40,443 nucleotides of DNA from Vibrio nigripulchritudo ATCC 27043 (GCF_000222685.1 NZ_AFWJ01000212.1:1-40443), one strand, 5' to 3'; positions 30,367-39,336 are shown, counted from the stretch's first letter. Made by a program: numbers and translations. The notes: a model not told the origin generated them from the sequence alone.

Positions 30367-30409
30367 TGTTACTTGAGTCACATCATTTGATGAGTGGTTA
30401 TTTTATGAT
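30367..30409 (+). promoter_or_regulatory. Class II CRP-dependent promoter of the FAD oxidoreductase operon
   Basis: TGTTA-CTTGAG-TCACA (30367-30382) matches the CRP core at 9 of 10 positions. The -10 is TATGAT (30404-30409). With a start near 30416 the CRP centre falls at -41.5, the class II position. No good -35 is present, as expected for a CRP-activated promoter. Confidence 0.72.
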
Positions 30410-30410
30410 C

Positions 30411-30442
30411 ATTTCTATTATAGATATTACTATTATAGAAAT
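30411..30442. promoter_or_regulatory. Palindromic operator overlapping the transcription start
   Basis: ATTTCTATTATAG (30411-30423) and CTATTATAGAAAT (30430-30442) form an inverted repeat with a 6-bp centre and one mismatched pair. It covers the inferred start site and reaches to within five bases of the start codon. It is a plausible site for the IclR regulator of the same cluster. Confidence 0.55.
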
Positions 30443-30447
30443 TAAAT

Positions 30448-32718
30448 ATGATTAAAGAGTCTGCTTCAGAGCCAAGAAGCTTAAAAATAAAGAATCTCGA
30501 TTCGGATTTAGTTGTTGTCGGAGGAGGGCTGTCTGGTCTTTGCGCAGCCATCGCTGCTGCCAGAAACGGGCTTAAGGTTGTTCTGATTCAGGACAGACCG
30601 GTATTGGGCGGAAACGCCTCAAGTGAAGTTCGTCTCTGGGTGTTAGGGGCGACATCTCATGGTGGAAACAACAATCGTTGGGCTCGCGAAGGCGGGATCA
30701 TTAACGAGCTTCTGCTTGAAAATCAGTTCCGAAATCCGGGGGGCAACCCGGTGATCTTCGACTCTATTCTGCAAGACTGGGCAGACAGAGAGGACAACCT
30801 GACGCTTTTAGTGAACACCGTGGTGTTTCACTGCGAAAGTTCCGATAACCAGATCCGTAAAGTGCACGGATTTAACTCTCAAAACAGCACCATGTATCAC
30901 GTTACAGGTTCACTGTTTGCCGATTCAAGCGGTGACGGAATTTTGGTCCACTTGTCTGGTGCTGCGTATCGAATGGGCGCAGAACAGGCTGAGGAGTTTG
31001 ATGAGCCCATGGCTCCCGGCGAAGACTATGGCAAGCTGCTGGGGCACTCTTTGTATTTCTACTCCAAAGACGTTGGTCACCCTGTCGACTATGTGGCACC
31101 GGAACTTGCTCTTAAAGACGTTCCCGCTTTAATCCCCCGTTATCGCAGCTTTAAAACATCAGAGCATGGCTGCTCGCTTTGGTGGATTGAGTGGGGTGGA
31201 AGGCTGGATACCATTCATCAGTCCGAAGAGATCAAAATTGAGCTTCAGAAGATCGTCTACGGCGTATGGAACTACATTAAAAATTCCGGCGAGTTTCCTG
31301 AAGCCAGAAACCTTGCGCTGGAATGGGTCGGAACAATACCCGGAAAACGGGAAAGCCGACGCGGTGAAGGTGCCTACATGCTGACGCAAAAAGACATCGT
31401 TCAGCAAATTCCGCATTCAGACTCAGTATCTCATGGTGGCTGGTCGATTGATCTTCACCCTGCTGACGGCATTTACGGTCAGGAGCAAGGTTGCAACCAA
31501 TACCACGCAAAGGGCATCTACGGCATCCCATTCCGCTGTATGTATAGCCAAAACATTCGTAACCTGTTCCTAAATGGTCGGTTACTTTCTGCTTCGCACG
31601 TTGCGTTTGGCAGTACAAGAGTGATGGCCACTTCATCGGCGGTTGGGCAGGCAATCGGCACAGCGGCAGCCGTGTGTAAAAAACACAATGCCCTACCACA
31701 TGAACTGCCTGATTCTGAGCTGATGCATACCCTGAAAAATCAGCTCTCAGCAGACGGGCATTATGTGCCGGACTTCGATGCATTAAGTCACGATAATCTG
31801 GTCTCTGAAGCGAAGATTACTGTCAGTTCCGAATACCGACTGACGGGCTTTGAACACTCCGGTGGATGGAAGCCACTCAATGAGAGTTACGGTCAGCTTT
31901 TGCCTGTTACCAATTCTGGGGATCACCTTATTACTGTGCCCTGCATTGCCAGTGAACCCACCGAACTGACCATTGAGATTCGGGTAGCCGAAAAGCCAAG
32001 CAATCACACCCCGGAAAGAGTGGTTGCCGAGCACAAACACACGCTGACTTCTGGTGAGCAGCTGATAAGCATTCCTCTACAGGGTGAGTTTGCCAGCCAG
32101 TACCAATTCGTCTGCTTCAAGAAAAACCCATTAGTGTCCATAGGGCTAAGTCAGGATTTCGCCGCCGGGATTCTTACCGTTAAGCAAGGTGGGCTGGCAA
32201 AAGTCAGTACTAAAGCGAAACAGGACGCACCTGAAGGGTTAGGTGTCGACAGTTTTGAGTTCTGGGTTCCGGAGCGACGACCAAAAGGTCAAAACATAGC
32301 CTTTCAGTCGGCAACTTCTCTGCACTCGTTTTCGAAACAGTCTTTAACCAAAGGGGCGTTAAGACCGACAGCATTGCCCAACGTTTGGATGGCAAAACCG
32401 AGCGACCCATATCCGAATATTACGCTGGAATGGGACAAGCCCGTAACAGCTAAAACTCTGACGCTGTACCTGGACTGCGATTACGACCACCCGCTGGAAA
32501 GCGTGCAATACCGCCATCACGATCGGGTCATGCCTCTTCTGGCTCACCAGATTCGGTGCTTTGTAAATGGTCAGCTTTATCGGCAGATCCACGACAACCG
32601 AATGGGTGTAATCCGGATTGAGCTCAACCCTGAAAAGCCCTTAGAGAAGCTGGGGCTTTCACTCAGAAACTCTCAGGGAGCACCGGTTGCGGTTTTTGGT
32701 ATTCGTATAGATGAATAA
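30448..32718 (+). CDS. FAD-dependent oxidoreductase with C-terminal discoidin-like domain
   Basis: A 756-residue protein without a signal peptide. The N-terminal Rossmann motif (DLVVVGGGLSGLCAAIAAA) and VLGGNASSEVRL are typical of the FAD_oxidored (PF12831) group. The flavin domain ends near residue 420 (GSTRVMATSSAVGQAIGTAA). The remaining 330 residues look beta-rich, and the last part (NITLEWDKPVTAKTLTLYLD, VAVFGIRIDE) resembles an F5/8-type C (discoidin) fold. No ribosome-binding site is seen before the ATG, which is the first possible start after an in-frame stop. It heads an operon with an epimerase-like dehydrogenase and a TRAP importer. Oxidation of a sugar acid or related organic acid is inferred, not shown. 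Confidence 0.83.
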   Translation: MIKESASEPRSLKIKNLDSDLVVVGGGLSGLCAAIAAARNGLKVVLIQDRPVLGGNASSEVRLWVLGATSHGGNNNRWAREGGIINELLLENQFRNPGGNPVIFDSILQDWADREDNLTLLVNTVVFHCESSDNQIRKVHGFNSQNSTMYHVTGSLFADSSGDGILVHLSGAAYRMGAEQAEEFDEPMAPGEDYGKLLGHSLYFYSKDVGHPVDYVAPELALKDVPALIPRYRSFKTSEHGCSLWWIEWGGRLDTIHQSEEIKIELQKIVYGVWNYIKNSGEFPEARNLALEWVGTIPGKRESRRGEGAYMLTQKDIVQQIPHSDSVSHGGWSIDLHPADGIYGQEQGCNQYHAKGIYGIPFRCMYSQNIRNLFLNGRLLSASHVAFGSTRVMATSSAVGQAIGTAAAVCKKHNALPHELPDSELMHTLKNQLSADGHYVPDFDALSHDNLVSEAKITVSSEYRLTGFEHSGGWKPLNESYGQLLPVTNSGDHLITVPCIASEPTELTIEIRVAEKPSNHTPERVVAEHKHTLTSGEQLISIPLQGEFASQYQFVCFKKNPLVSIGLSQDFAAGILTVKQGGLAKVSTKAKQDAPEGLGVDSFEFWVPERRPKGQNIAFQSATSLHSFSKQSLTKGALRPTALPNVWMAKPSDPYPNITLEWDKPVTAKTLTLYLDCDYDHPLESVQYRHHDRVMPLLAHQIRCFVNGQLYRQIHDNRMGVIRIELNPEKPLEKLGLSLRNSQGAPVAVFGIRIDE

Positions 32719-32762
32719 CCTTCTAGGCTAAAAAGAACAGAAATTAAAAAGGTGGAATTAGG

Positions 32763-33734
32763 ATGACAACGTATCTTGTGACAGGTGCTTCAGGTCGGAT
32801 TGGATCGGTGCTCGCACAGCAGCTTCTGGATTCAGGCAATCAAGTCATAGGGCTGGATTTGCAGGAAAGCCGCTTAGAGGCGGAGCAATACACTCACATT
32901 CAGACAGATTTCAGTGATCCAGAGTTATTGAATCAGTCGATGGAGGGCGTTGAAATTGTTCTTCATATCGGAGCGTTTATGTCTTGGCGAAAGCAGGACA
33001 ACAGTGCCATGTATCAGGCGAATGTTACCGCGACGCAGATGTTGCTTGAAGCTGCCAGCCAAAAGAACACCATCAAGCGTTTTGTGTTTGCCAGTACCGG
33101 AGAAGTCTACCCGGAAATCAACGCAAAGTTCTTGCCGATCACGGAAGATCACCCTCGCAATCCCAGCTCTTTCTATGGACTGACCAAGAAGTTAGGCGAA
33201 GATCTGGTGGCTTTCTACCAGCAGCAGGGGCTGGAAACCTGTGTCCTTCGTTTCCCTCATACTCAGTCGGCTGACGAGCTTATCGACCCCAACTCTTTCT
33301 TTTCTGGTGCCCGTTTCTTCCTGAGTGGGAAGATCAGGCAACTGGAATTCTTCGGAAATCAGAAGGTCGCAGACAAGCTGAAACCTTTGGCAGACAAGGG
33401 GGAGCAAATCATCATTCAGTATGGTGAAGAAGACAACAAACCTTACATGATGCACATCTGTGATGTGCGAGACACAGCGGCGGGCGTCCTGCTGGCAGCC
33501 ATTCACGAAAACGCGGCGAATCAGGTGTTCAATCTGGAACCGGATGACGTGGTCGAGTTCGACAAAGATGTGCCTCAAATCGCTGACCAGCTTGGGTTGC
33601 CGGTTACCAATGTCTACATGCCCGGTAAAGCGATTCGCTACGTGACCAGTAACAAAAAGATCAAGCAGATGTTGGGCTATCAACCCCAATACAGCTTTAG
33701 CGCGATGCTCAAAGAAGTTGCGCAGAACAAATAA
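32763..33734 (+). CDS. NAD(P)-dependent epimerase/dehydratase-family oxidoreductase
   Basis: A 323-residue extended SDR. It has the N-terminal TGASGRIG cofactor loop (residues 7-14), the Ser/Thr of FASTGEVYPE, the catalytic YGLTK, and a C-terminal substrate domain ending GYQPQYSFSAMLKEV. It resembles UDP-sugar epimerases and uronate dehydrogenases. Next to a TRAP importer, a dehydrogenase or epimerase acting on a free sugar acid is plausible. The ribosome-binding site is TTAGGATG, close to the ATG. It lies 44 bases after the FAD oxidoreductase gene in the same operon. Confidence 0.87.
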   Translation: MTTYLVTGASGRIGSVLAQQLLDSGNQVIGLDLQESRLEAEQYTHIQTDFSDPELLNQSMEGVEIVLHIGAFMSWRKQDNSAMYQANVTATQMLLEAASQKNTIKRFVFASTGEVYPEINAKFLPITEDHPRNPSSFYGLTKKLGEDLVAFYQQQGLETCVLRFPHTQSADELIDPNSFFSGARFFLSGKIRQLEFFGNQKVADKLKPLADKGEQIIIQYGEEDNKPYMMHICDVRDTAAGVLLAAIHENAANQVFNLEPDDVVEFDKDVPQIADQLGLPVTNVYMPGKAIRYVTSNKKIKQMLGYQPQYSFSAMLKEVAQNK

Positions 33735-33816
33735 CAATAAGTTGAAAGCAAACCTTTCAGAAATAACCGATAGTGAAACAAGGAGAATTTGAAACTACTC
33801 GTTTGAAATCCATAAC

Positions 33817-33861
33817 GTTTACCGCTCTCAACAGGGTCTGCTGACCTTTATGCAGGTAAAC
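33817..33861 (+). other. Stem-loop in the leader of the TRAP binding-protein gene
   Basis: An outer stem GTTTACC (33817-33823) with GGTAAAC (33855-33861) encloses an inner stem AGGGTC/GACCTT (33833-33848) with a TGCT loop. It lies 39 bases before the dctP start codon. It could affect translation or mark a processing site. Confidence 0.4.
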
Positions 33862-33900
33862 CTAATAGGCATATCGTGTTCACAACGATTAAGGAAGATT

Positions 33901-34869
33901 ATGAATATGAAATCCACACTACTGGGCGGAGTTTTAGCATTATCAGCAGCCTTTTCTGCTGCCGCTGAAACGTTCGTTCTTGTTAACGCCGACTCCATTG
34001 GTTCACCAATGGACGAGATGAACAAACACTTTGCTGAGCTGGTTGAACAGCGTTCTGACGGCAAAATCAAAGTCAATTACATTACGGGTACGCAATTAGG
34101 AACACCACCGCAGGTGATGGATCAGATTGCCTCTGGTTCTGTCGATGCGCTGGGAACTGCCGCAGCGTGGTTGTCTTCGTATGCTCCCGATACTCAGATC
34201 CTGACCTGGGGCTTCACGTTCCGCGACGGTCAACATATGTTTGACTTCTTCGACAGCGAGCTGTTTCAGGGGCTAACGGAAGAAATGCGCACAGAAGATC
34301 GCATCCGTGTCCTTTCTGCCGGACCTACTGAACCTCGTATCGCTTACCTTGTGAAATCACTTGGTAAAGATGGTGCATTCACAGGCAGAAAGATGCGTAT
34401 CCCGCAAATCCAGTCATACCTTGAGCTATGGGGAGCATTAGGTGCTCAGCCAACTCAGGTGGCGTGGGGCGAGGTGTATCTGGCTATGAGTACCGGCATT
34501 GTAGACGGCGCGGAAGGCCCCCCAACTGCGGCTGTTGCTCAGCGTTTTCATGAAGTTGCTCCTAACATCTACCTGACTAACCACGTCTGGGCAACATCGA
34601 CCATCGTCTTTAATGAAGACAAGTTCAACAGCATGTCTGCAGAGCATCAGAAGCTTCTGGTTCAGGCTGCCAAGGACGCGTCCAGATGGGCATACGATGA
34701 TGCGACTAACCGCCGAGAGCAGGTGCTTTCTAAGATGAAGGCGGCTGGTGCCACCATCAATGAATACGACTCAGCTCCTCTGCGCGAAGCGGCACTGAAA
34801 GCCGTTAGCAAGGTGGAAGATCAGGGTCTGTGGAAAAAAGGCTTATTTGAAGCGGTACAGAAACTATAA
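33901..34869 (+). CDS. dctP: TRAP transporter periplasmic binding protein, DctP type
   Basis: A 322-residue protein. A signal peptide ends near AFSAAA. The DctP family pattern follows: MDEMNKHFAELVEQRSDGKI, GTQLGTPPQVMDQIASGSVD, GRKMRIPQIQSYLELWGALG with the ligand-binding Arg, and WGEVYLAMSTGIVDGAEGP. DctP proteins bind organic acids, usually carboxylates, through that Arg. The start at 33901 has AAGGAAG upstream; the longer frame to 33850 would mask the signal peptide. It belongs with the DctQ and DctM genes downstream. The ligand is probably a carboxylated sugar-like compound, judging from the neighbours. Confidence 0.93.
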   Translation: MNMKSTLLGGVLALSAAFSAAAETFVLVNADSIGSPMDEMNKHFAELVEQRSDGKIKVNYITGTQLGTPPQVMDQIASGSVDALGTAAAWLSSYAPDTQILTWGFTFRDGQHMFDFFDSELFQGLTEEMRTEDRIRVLSAGPTEPRIAYLVKSLGKDGAFTGRKMRIPQIQSYLELWGALGAQPTQVAWGEVYLAMSTGIVDGAEGPPTAAVAQRFHEVAPNIYLTNHVWATSTIVFNEDKFNSMSAEHQKLLVQAAKDASRWAYDDATNRREQVLSKMKAAGATINEYDSAPLREAALKAVSKVEDQGLWKKGLFEAVQKL

Positions 34870-34876
34870 CTACAAA

Positions 34877-34910
34877 GGGCACGCTTCTTCTTACCTAACT
34901 GAGCGTGCCC
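34877..34910 (+). other. Intercistronic hairpin after dctP
   Basis: GGGCACGCT (34877-34885) and AGCGTGCCC (34902-34910) form a perfect 9-bp stem with a 16-base loop and no T-run. This is the expected design for stabilising the binding-protein part of a transporter mRNA. Confidence 0.6.
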
Positions 34911-34938
34911 GTACCCATGCATTTCACAGGAGTTTCGA

Positions 34939-35430
34939 ATGCAAAAATTCTTTAAGTCCTTGATTAGCTGGCAGGGCAAAATTGAAATGGCTGTGTGCAT
35001 GTTTCTGACCCTTGCTATTGTTGCCACCATTGCTTATCAAATTATTGCCCGTTTTTTCTTTAACGCGCCGATTGCCTGGATGGAAGAAGCCGTCACCATC
35101 ATGTTCATTCTGCTGACGCTCCTATCCGCTGCGGTTGCGACTAAAGAGAAAAGGCACATCATTGTCGATTTATTCCCTAAAGGGGAGATTGCTCGCGCGC
35201 TCAGTATCATCATGTCGATCATTACTGTGGTCACTCTGATTACTCTGCTGTTTCACATCAGCCCAATCATTAAAACCGAGCTGCGCCGCAGTACTATTTC
35301 ACTGCCGATGAACTTTCCAATTGCGTTCTACAATTCGGTCCCTTTGATCTACTGCTTCGTCTCCATCTGCATGTCCATCACTTATGACGTTATGTTTGAA
35401 CGCAAAGCGGATCAGGAGGCATTGGTTTAA
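34939..35430 (+). CDS. dctQ: TRAP transporter small membrane subunit, DctQ type
   Basis: A 163-residue protein with four predicted membrane helices (starting MAVCMFLTLAIVATIAYQII) and the family motif RFFFNAPIAWMEEAVTIMFILL. The conserved positively charged KEKRHI loop follows the second helix. DctQ bridges the binding protein and DctM. It ends two bases before the dctM start codon. The ribosome-binding site is AGGAGTTTCGAATG. Confidence 0.93.
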   Translation: MQKFFKSLISWQGKIEMAVCMFLTLAIVATIAYQIIARFFFNAPIAWMEEAVTIMFILLTLLSAAVATKEKRHIIVDLFPKGEIARALSIIMSIITVVTLITLLFHISPIIKTELRRSTISLPMNFPIAFYNSVPLIYCFVSICMSITYDVMFERKADQEALV

Positions 35431-35432
35431 CT

Positions 35433-36746
35433 ATGGAAGCACTTCTACTTTTAGCGATTCTGTTCGGGTTGATATTCCTTCGCATGCCCGTTCCCTTTGC
35501 GATGCTAACCGCCGCCGTCGTGTTCATTCTGATTCAGAAATGGACAGGTGGTATGCCACTGTTTTCGGCTGCTGGTCTCAAAATCATCCCGCAGCGCATT
35601 CCGCCCTCTCTGGAAAGTTTTCCGTTGCTTGCCATTCCCCTGTTCGTGCTGGCAGGTAACCTGTTAAATGTGTCGGGCATTACCGATCGCATCTTCGCCT
35701 TTGCTCGCGCGTTGGTGGAGCATATCCATGGTGGTCTGGCGCATGTGAACATTCTCGCCTCGATTGTGTTTTCCGGTATGTCTGGTGTGGCTACCGCTGA
35801 TGCCGCCGGGTTGGGCACCATTGAAATCAAAGCGATGAAAAAAGCGGGCTATGACAAAGCGTTCAGCGCGGCGGTCACGGCGACGTCGTCTATCATTGGT
35901 CCTATCATTCCGCCCAGCGTCATCATGGTGATTTACGCGGTGCTTTCGGGTGAATCAATTGCCAAACTGTTCTTAGCCGGAATTATCCCAGGGCTGTTTC
36001 TGGGCGGCATTCTGATGTTGCTGATTTACTTCTTGTCGGTGACGGGTCGGGTTTATTCTCCGGTAAAGCCCAGAGCCACGTTCAAGCACGTGCTTTATAC
36101 CGCGTGGAAAGCGCTGCCCGGTCTGCTCGCCCCCATTATTTTGATTGGCGGTCTGCTGACGGGTGTCGCAACACCAACAGAATTAGGGGCTATCGTGACC
36201 ATCTATGCGGTGGTACTCGGTTTATCCACTAAAGAGCTCACCTACAGCAATTTCATTAATGCATTGAGAGCAACGGTTTACACCATTGGCGCATTGGTAT
36301 TTATTCTCGCCTGCGCTGCGCCAATTTCATGGCTGATATCGGTACTGAATGTCCCAGCGACTCTTCAGCAAGCGTTGCTGGCTATTTCAGACAACCCCAT
36401 CGTGCTGCTCTTAATGATTAATGGCATGTTGCTGATTGCTGGTCTGCTGCTGGAAACAACCGCCATCTTGCTGATTGGTGTCCCGACGCTGCTGCCTTTG
36501 GTTGAAGCCATTGGAATGGACCCCACACAGTTTGGCGTCATGATGATTTTTAACCTGTTGATTGGTGCGATTACCCCGCCATTTGGGGTGATTCTTTTCA
36601 TTATGATGGACATCGCTAAGGTGAGTTATGGCGCATTAGTGCGGGCGATCATTCCGTTCTATCTGCCCATATTGATTACGCTGTTGATCATTACCTTTGT
36701 CCCGACTATTACACTGTTCCTTCCTGCATTGGTTACGGGTGGTTAG
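35433..36746 (+). CDS. dctM: TRAP transporter large membrane subunit, DctM type
   Basis: A 437-residue, roughly twelve-helix permease of the DctM/IT superfamily. It has the family features LLAIPLFVLAGNLLN, SGVATADAAGLG, SSIIGPIIPPSVIMVIYAV and PTELGAIVTIYAVVLG. It is the sodium-driven transport subunit working with DctQ and DctP. Length and motifs are normal with no disruption. Last gene before the IclR regulator, from which it is separated by 109 bases containing a long imperfect hairpin. Confidence 0.95.
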   Translation: MEALLLLAILFGLIFLRMPVPFAMLTAAVVFILIQKWTGGMPLFSAAGLKIIPQRIPPSLESFPLLAIPLFVLAGNLLNVSGITDRIFAFARALVEHIHGGLAHVNILASIVFSGMSGVATADAAGLGTIEIKAMKKAGYDKAFSAAVTATSSIIGPIIPPSVIMVIYAVLSGESIAKLFLAGIIPGLFLGGILMLLIYFLSVTGRVYSPVKPRATFKHVLYTAWKALPGLLAPIILIGGLLTGVATPTELGAIVTIYAVVLGLSTKELTYSNFINALRATVYTIGALVFILACAAPISWLISVLNVPATLQQALLAISDNPIVLLLMINGMLLIAGLLLETTAILLIGVPTLLPLVEAIGMDPTQFGVMMIFNLLIGAITPPFGVILFIMMDIAKVSYGALVRAIIPFYLPILITLLIITFVPTITLFLPALVTGG

Positions 36747-36800
36747 GGTTTGTTGAGGTTACTTGAGTATAAAGCCAAAGGAATGGCATGATTAGAAACA

Positions 36801-36834
36801 GAAGAAGACTTGCGAAGTTTCGTGAGCCTTCTTC
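36801..36834. other. Imperfect hairpin between dctM and the IclR gene
   Basis: GAAGAAG (36801-36807) pairs with CTTCTTC (36828-36834), with an inner CGAA/TTCG stem. No clear T-run follows, so it may be a weak terminator or an operator. Confidence 0.4.
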
Positions 36835-36855
36835 CTGATTTTGAGGAGAAGTACT

Positions 36856-37569
36856 TTGTCGTCACAACCAAACCAAAGCTTAATTGATGGGATCCGCTGT
36901 TTTCAGGAACTGACCACCAGCGATACCCCACTTGGCAACAAAGAGCTGGCAGAGCGTCTGGACATTAACGTCGTACGAGTAAACCGATTACTCAGAACGC
37001 TAAAATCCATCGGCATGGCAGAACAGAATGCGCAGAAGAAATACATGCCCGGTCCTGCAGTGCATTTGCTGGCGGCCCAAAGCTTTCATAGCTCGGTTTT
37101 GTTTCGCAGTGCCACCAGTGTTGCCATCCGAACCAATTACACGGATCGCACTCTGGCTATCGGAGTCCTGTGGAAAGATATGGTGGTCTATATGTACCAC
37201 GCAAAAGCAGATCAAAGCCCAGCGGAAGGGTTAGGTGGTTACCATATTTACCATGTCTCTCAGTCGTCCATTGGACAGGTACTTCTGGCGGATCTGGATG
37301 ACGAAGAAATCGAATCCCGAATAGCCCACTGGACAGAACCTCAGAAAGCTCAGATCCAGTCTCAGATAAAGCAGATCCGCGCCGATGGCTACATACTCCA
37401 TCAGGATGAACAGCAGGCTGTGGTGAATATTGCCAGTTCATTTTCAATTGAAGGCGCTACCGCGGGCGTCGCTTTTACAGACTTTGAAGTTCCTTTCGCC
37501 AACCATCAGGAATACGTAGTTCAACTTAACGCCCTGATTGAAGAGATTAAAACTAACGCAAACTGTTAG
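36856..37569 (+). CDS. IclR-family transcriptional regulator
   Basis: A 237-residue regulator. The N-terminal winged helix-turn-helix spans about residues 8-65 (LGNKELAERLDINVVRVNRL, LRTLKSIGMAEQN) and the C-terminal IclR effector domain about 80-235 (GGYHIYHVSQSSIGQVLLA, IRADGYILHQDEQQAVVNIA). The start is TTG at 36856, selected because AGGAG lies seven bases before it; a TTG at 36841 has no site. Co-directional with the FAD/TRAP operon and probably its regulator, perhaps acting at the palindrome at 30411-30442. The inducer is unknown. Confidence 0.9.
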   Translation: MSSQPNQSLIDGIRCFQELTTSDTPLGNKELAERLDINVVRVNRLLRTLKSIGMAEQNAQKKYMPGPAVHLLAAQSFHSSVLFRSATSVAIRTNYTDRTLAIGVLWKDMVVYMYHAKADQSPAEGLGGYHIYHVSQSSIGQVLLADLDDEEIESRIAHWTEPQKAQIQSQIKQIRADGYILHQDEQQAVVNIASSFSIEGATAGVAFTDFEVPFANHQEYVVQLNALIEEIKTNANC

Positions 37570-37574
37570 GGTAG

Positions 37575-37599
37575 AAAAAAGCCCCTCCAGTGGAGGGGC
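37575..37599 (-). terminator. Terminator of the pst operon
   Basis: GCCCCTCC (37581-37588) and GGAGGGGC (37592-37599) form a perfect 8-bp stem with a 3-base loop. On the minus strand six Ts follow (37580-37575), so it ends the pst operon; it could also slow plus-strand transcription from the IclR gene. Confidence 0.85.
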
Positions 37600-37664
37600 A
37601 AGAGTTACCATCGCTTATAGTTATAAGTCTATGCCAGTAAAAGCGGTTCTGATAAAGCCGTTTG

Positions 37665-38414
37665 TTAGCCGAAGTCGCCGTTCACGTAACCCTGTGTGCG
37701 ATCATCTTTCGGCTGGCTGAAAATCACCTGAGTGTCATCGTGTTCAACCAATTCACCCATCAGGAAGAAAGCGGTACGGTCTGAAATACGACGTGCCTGC
37801 TGCATGGAGTGCGTCACGATCACAATGGTGTAGTCCTGCTTCAGAGACTCCATCAGTTCTTCAATTTTGTGGGTGGCAATTGGGTCGAGTGCAGAAGTCG
37901 GTTCGTCCATCAGAATCACATCGGGTTCCATTGCAATGGTACGTGCGATACACAGGCGTTGCTGCTGACCACCAGACAAACCAAACGCGTGCGACTTCAG
38001 ACGATCTTTCACCTCATCCCACAATGCTGCACCACGAAGTGATCTTTCAACCACAGTATCGATATGTTTCTTGTCTTTCACACCCTGAGCACGCAAGCCG
38101 TAAGCCACGTTCTCGTAGATGCTCATCGGGAATGGGTTCGGCTTCTGGAAAACCATACCCACTTTGATGCGAAGATCCGCTACGTCGATGTTGCCGTAGA
38201 TGTTCTCGCCATCCATATCCAGCTTGCCTTCAATCTTCACGCCTTCGATCAGATCGTTCATACGATTCAGGCAACGCAGAAGGGTGGATTTACCACAACC
38301 CGAAGGACCGATTAATGCGGTCACCTGACGAGAGGGGATTGGCAGGTTAATGCTTTTCAGGGCCTGATTGCTGCCGTAGTAAAGGTCTAGATTTTCAATA
38401 TCAAACTTGTTCAT
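37665..38414 (-). CDS. pstB: Phosphate ABC importer ATPase PstB
   Basis: A 249-residue ATPase: Walker [11 protein letters not shown]-loop [19 protein letters not shown], signature [16 protein letters not shown], Walker [14 protein letters not shown] and switch His [20 protein letters not shown] is diagnostic for PstB. The start is the ATG at 38414; a TTG-initiated frame to 38429 is an unlikely extension. It couples ATP hydrolysis to phosphate import and, with PhoU, signals phosphate status to PhoR. No phoU gene follows before the terminator, which is worth noting since pstB-phoU linkage is common. Confidence 0.97.
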   Translation of the reverse strand: MNKFDIENLDLYYGSNQALKSINLPIPSRQVTALIGPSGCGKSTLLRCLNRMNDLIEGVKIEGKLDMDGENIYGNIDVADLRIKVGMVFQKPNPFPMSIYENVAYGLRAQGVKDKKHIDTVVERSLRGAALWDEVKDRLKSHAFGLSGGQQQRLCIARTIAMEPDVILMDEPTSALDPIATHKIEELMESLKQDYTIVIVTHSMQQARRISDRTAFFLMGELVEHDDTQVIFSQPKDDRTQGYVNGDFG

Positions 38415-38463
38415 TTTTCTTGCTCTCAATTCTTAAATTCTGTGTCAGTCTGCTGCGGCGGAA

Positions 38464-39336
38464 TTAGTACGTTGCAGTGTTAAAGCGTTTTGCAATCAGT
38501 TTGGTGATCATGTTGATGACCAATACCACGACGATAAGGACAGTGGCTGTTCCATAAGCCTGATTCCATTCTTCAATGGTGAACAGTTCCGTTGTCAGCT
38601 TGTATAGGTGGACGGTTAACGTACGACCAGAATCCAGCAAAGAATCCGGGATACGAGCAACCATGCCCGCTGTCAGGAAGACAGGAGCAGACTCACCAAT
38701 GACACGACCAATACTAAGAATGACCGAGGTAAGAATACCTGGCATTGCACTTGGCAAAATCAAGCGCCAGATAGTGTAGATTTTCGATGCGCCAAGACCG
38801 TAAGAGCCTTCGCGGTAAGTTTGTGGCACCGCCATCAGTGCTTCTTCCGTAGTACGGATGATCACTGGCAGAATCAGAATACTCAGTGTTAGCGCACCCG
38901 AGAGAATCGAGAAGCCTAAGCCAAGAATCGCCACGAAAAACGTCATACCGAACAGACCGAAAATAATCGACGGAATCCCCGCCAGCGATTCGGTACAGAA
39001 ACGGATAATTTTCACCAGCTTGCTACCGACTTTGGCGTATTCAGTTAGATAGATAGCAGTCATGATGCCCAGCGGAGCAGCCACAGCGATGGACGCGATA
39101 ACCATATAGATGGTCGACACAATCATCGGGAAAATACCCTGCTCGTCGCCTGTGCGAGTGTAGTTGTCGGTAATGAATGCCCAATCAACATGTTTTAAGC
39201 CATTGGACAAGATGTACCAGATGATCCAGAACAGAAACCCGACGGTTAACGCTGCCGAGATCCATACGAATGTATTGAGCACACCGTCTTTGAAATTGCG
39301 TGCCTGCTTCAGCTTCATTGCTTGATTATTATTCAT
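38464..39336 (-). CDS. pstA: Phosphate ABC importer permease PstA
   Basis: A 290-residue permease with six predicted helices. PstA features: the long first loop with GIFPMIVSTIYMVIASIAVA, FCTESLAGIPSIIFGLFG, and the cytoplasmic EALMAVPQTYREGSYGLGAS loop that contacts PstB. It forms the membrane channel with PstC. It sits two bases after the pstC stop and 49 bases before pstB. The ribosome-binding region GAAGGCGAAGTAATC precedes the ATG. Confidence 0.96.
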   Translation of the reverse strand: MNNNQAMKLKQARNFKDGVLNTFVWISAALTVGFLFWIIWYILSNGLKHVDWAFITDNYTRTGDEQGIFPMIVSTIYMVIASIAVAAPLGIMTAIYLTEYAKVGSKLVKIIRFCTESLAGIPSIIFGLFGMTFFVAILGLGFSILSGALTLSILILPVIIRTTEEALMAVPQTYREGSYGLGASKIYTIWRLILPSAMPGILTSVILSIGRVIGESAPVFLTAGMVARIPDSLLDSGRTLTVHLYKLTTELFTIEEWNQAYGTATVLIVVVLVINMITKLIAKRFNTATY

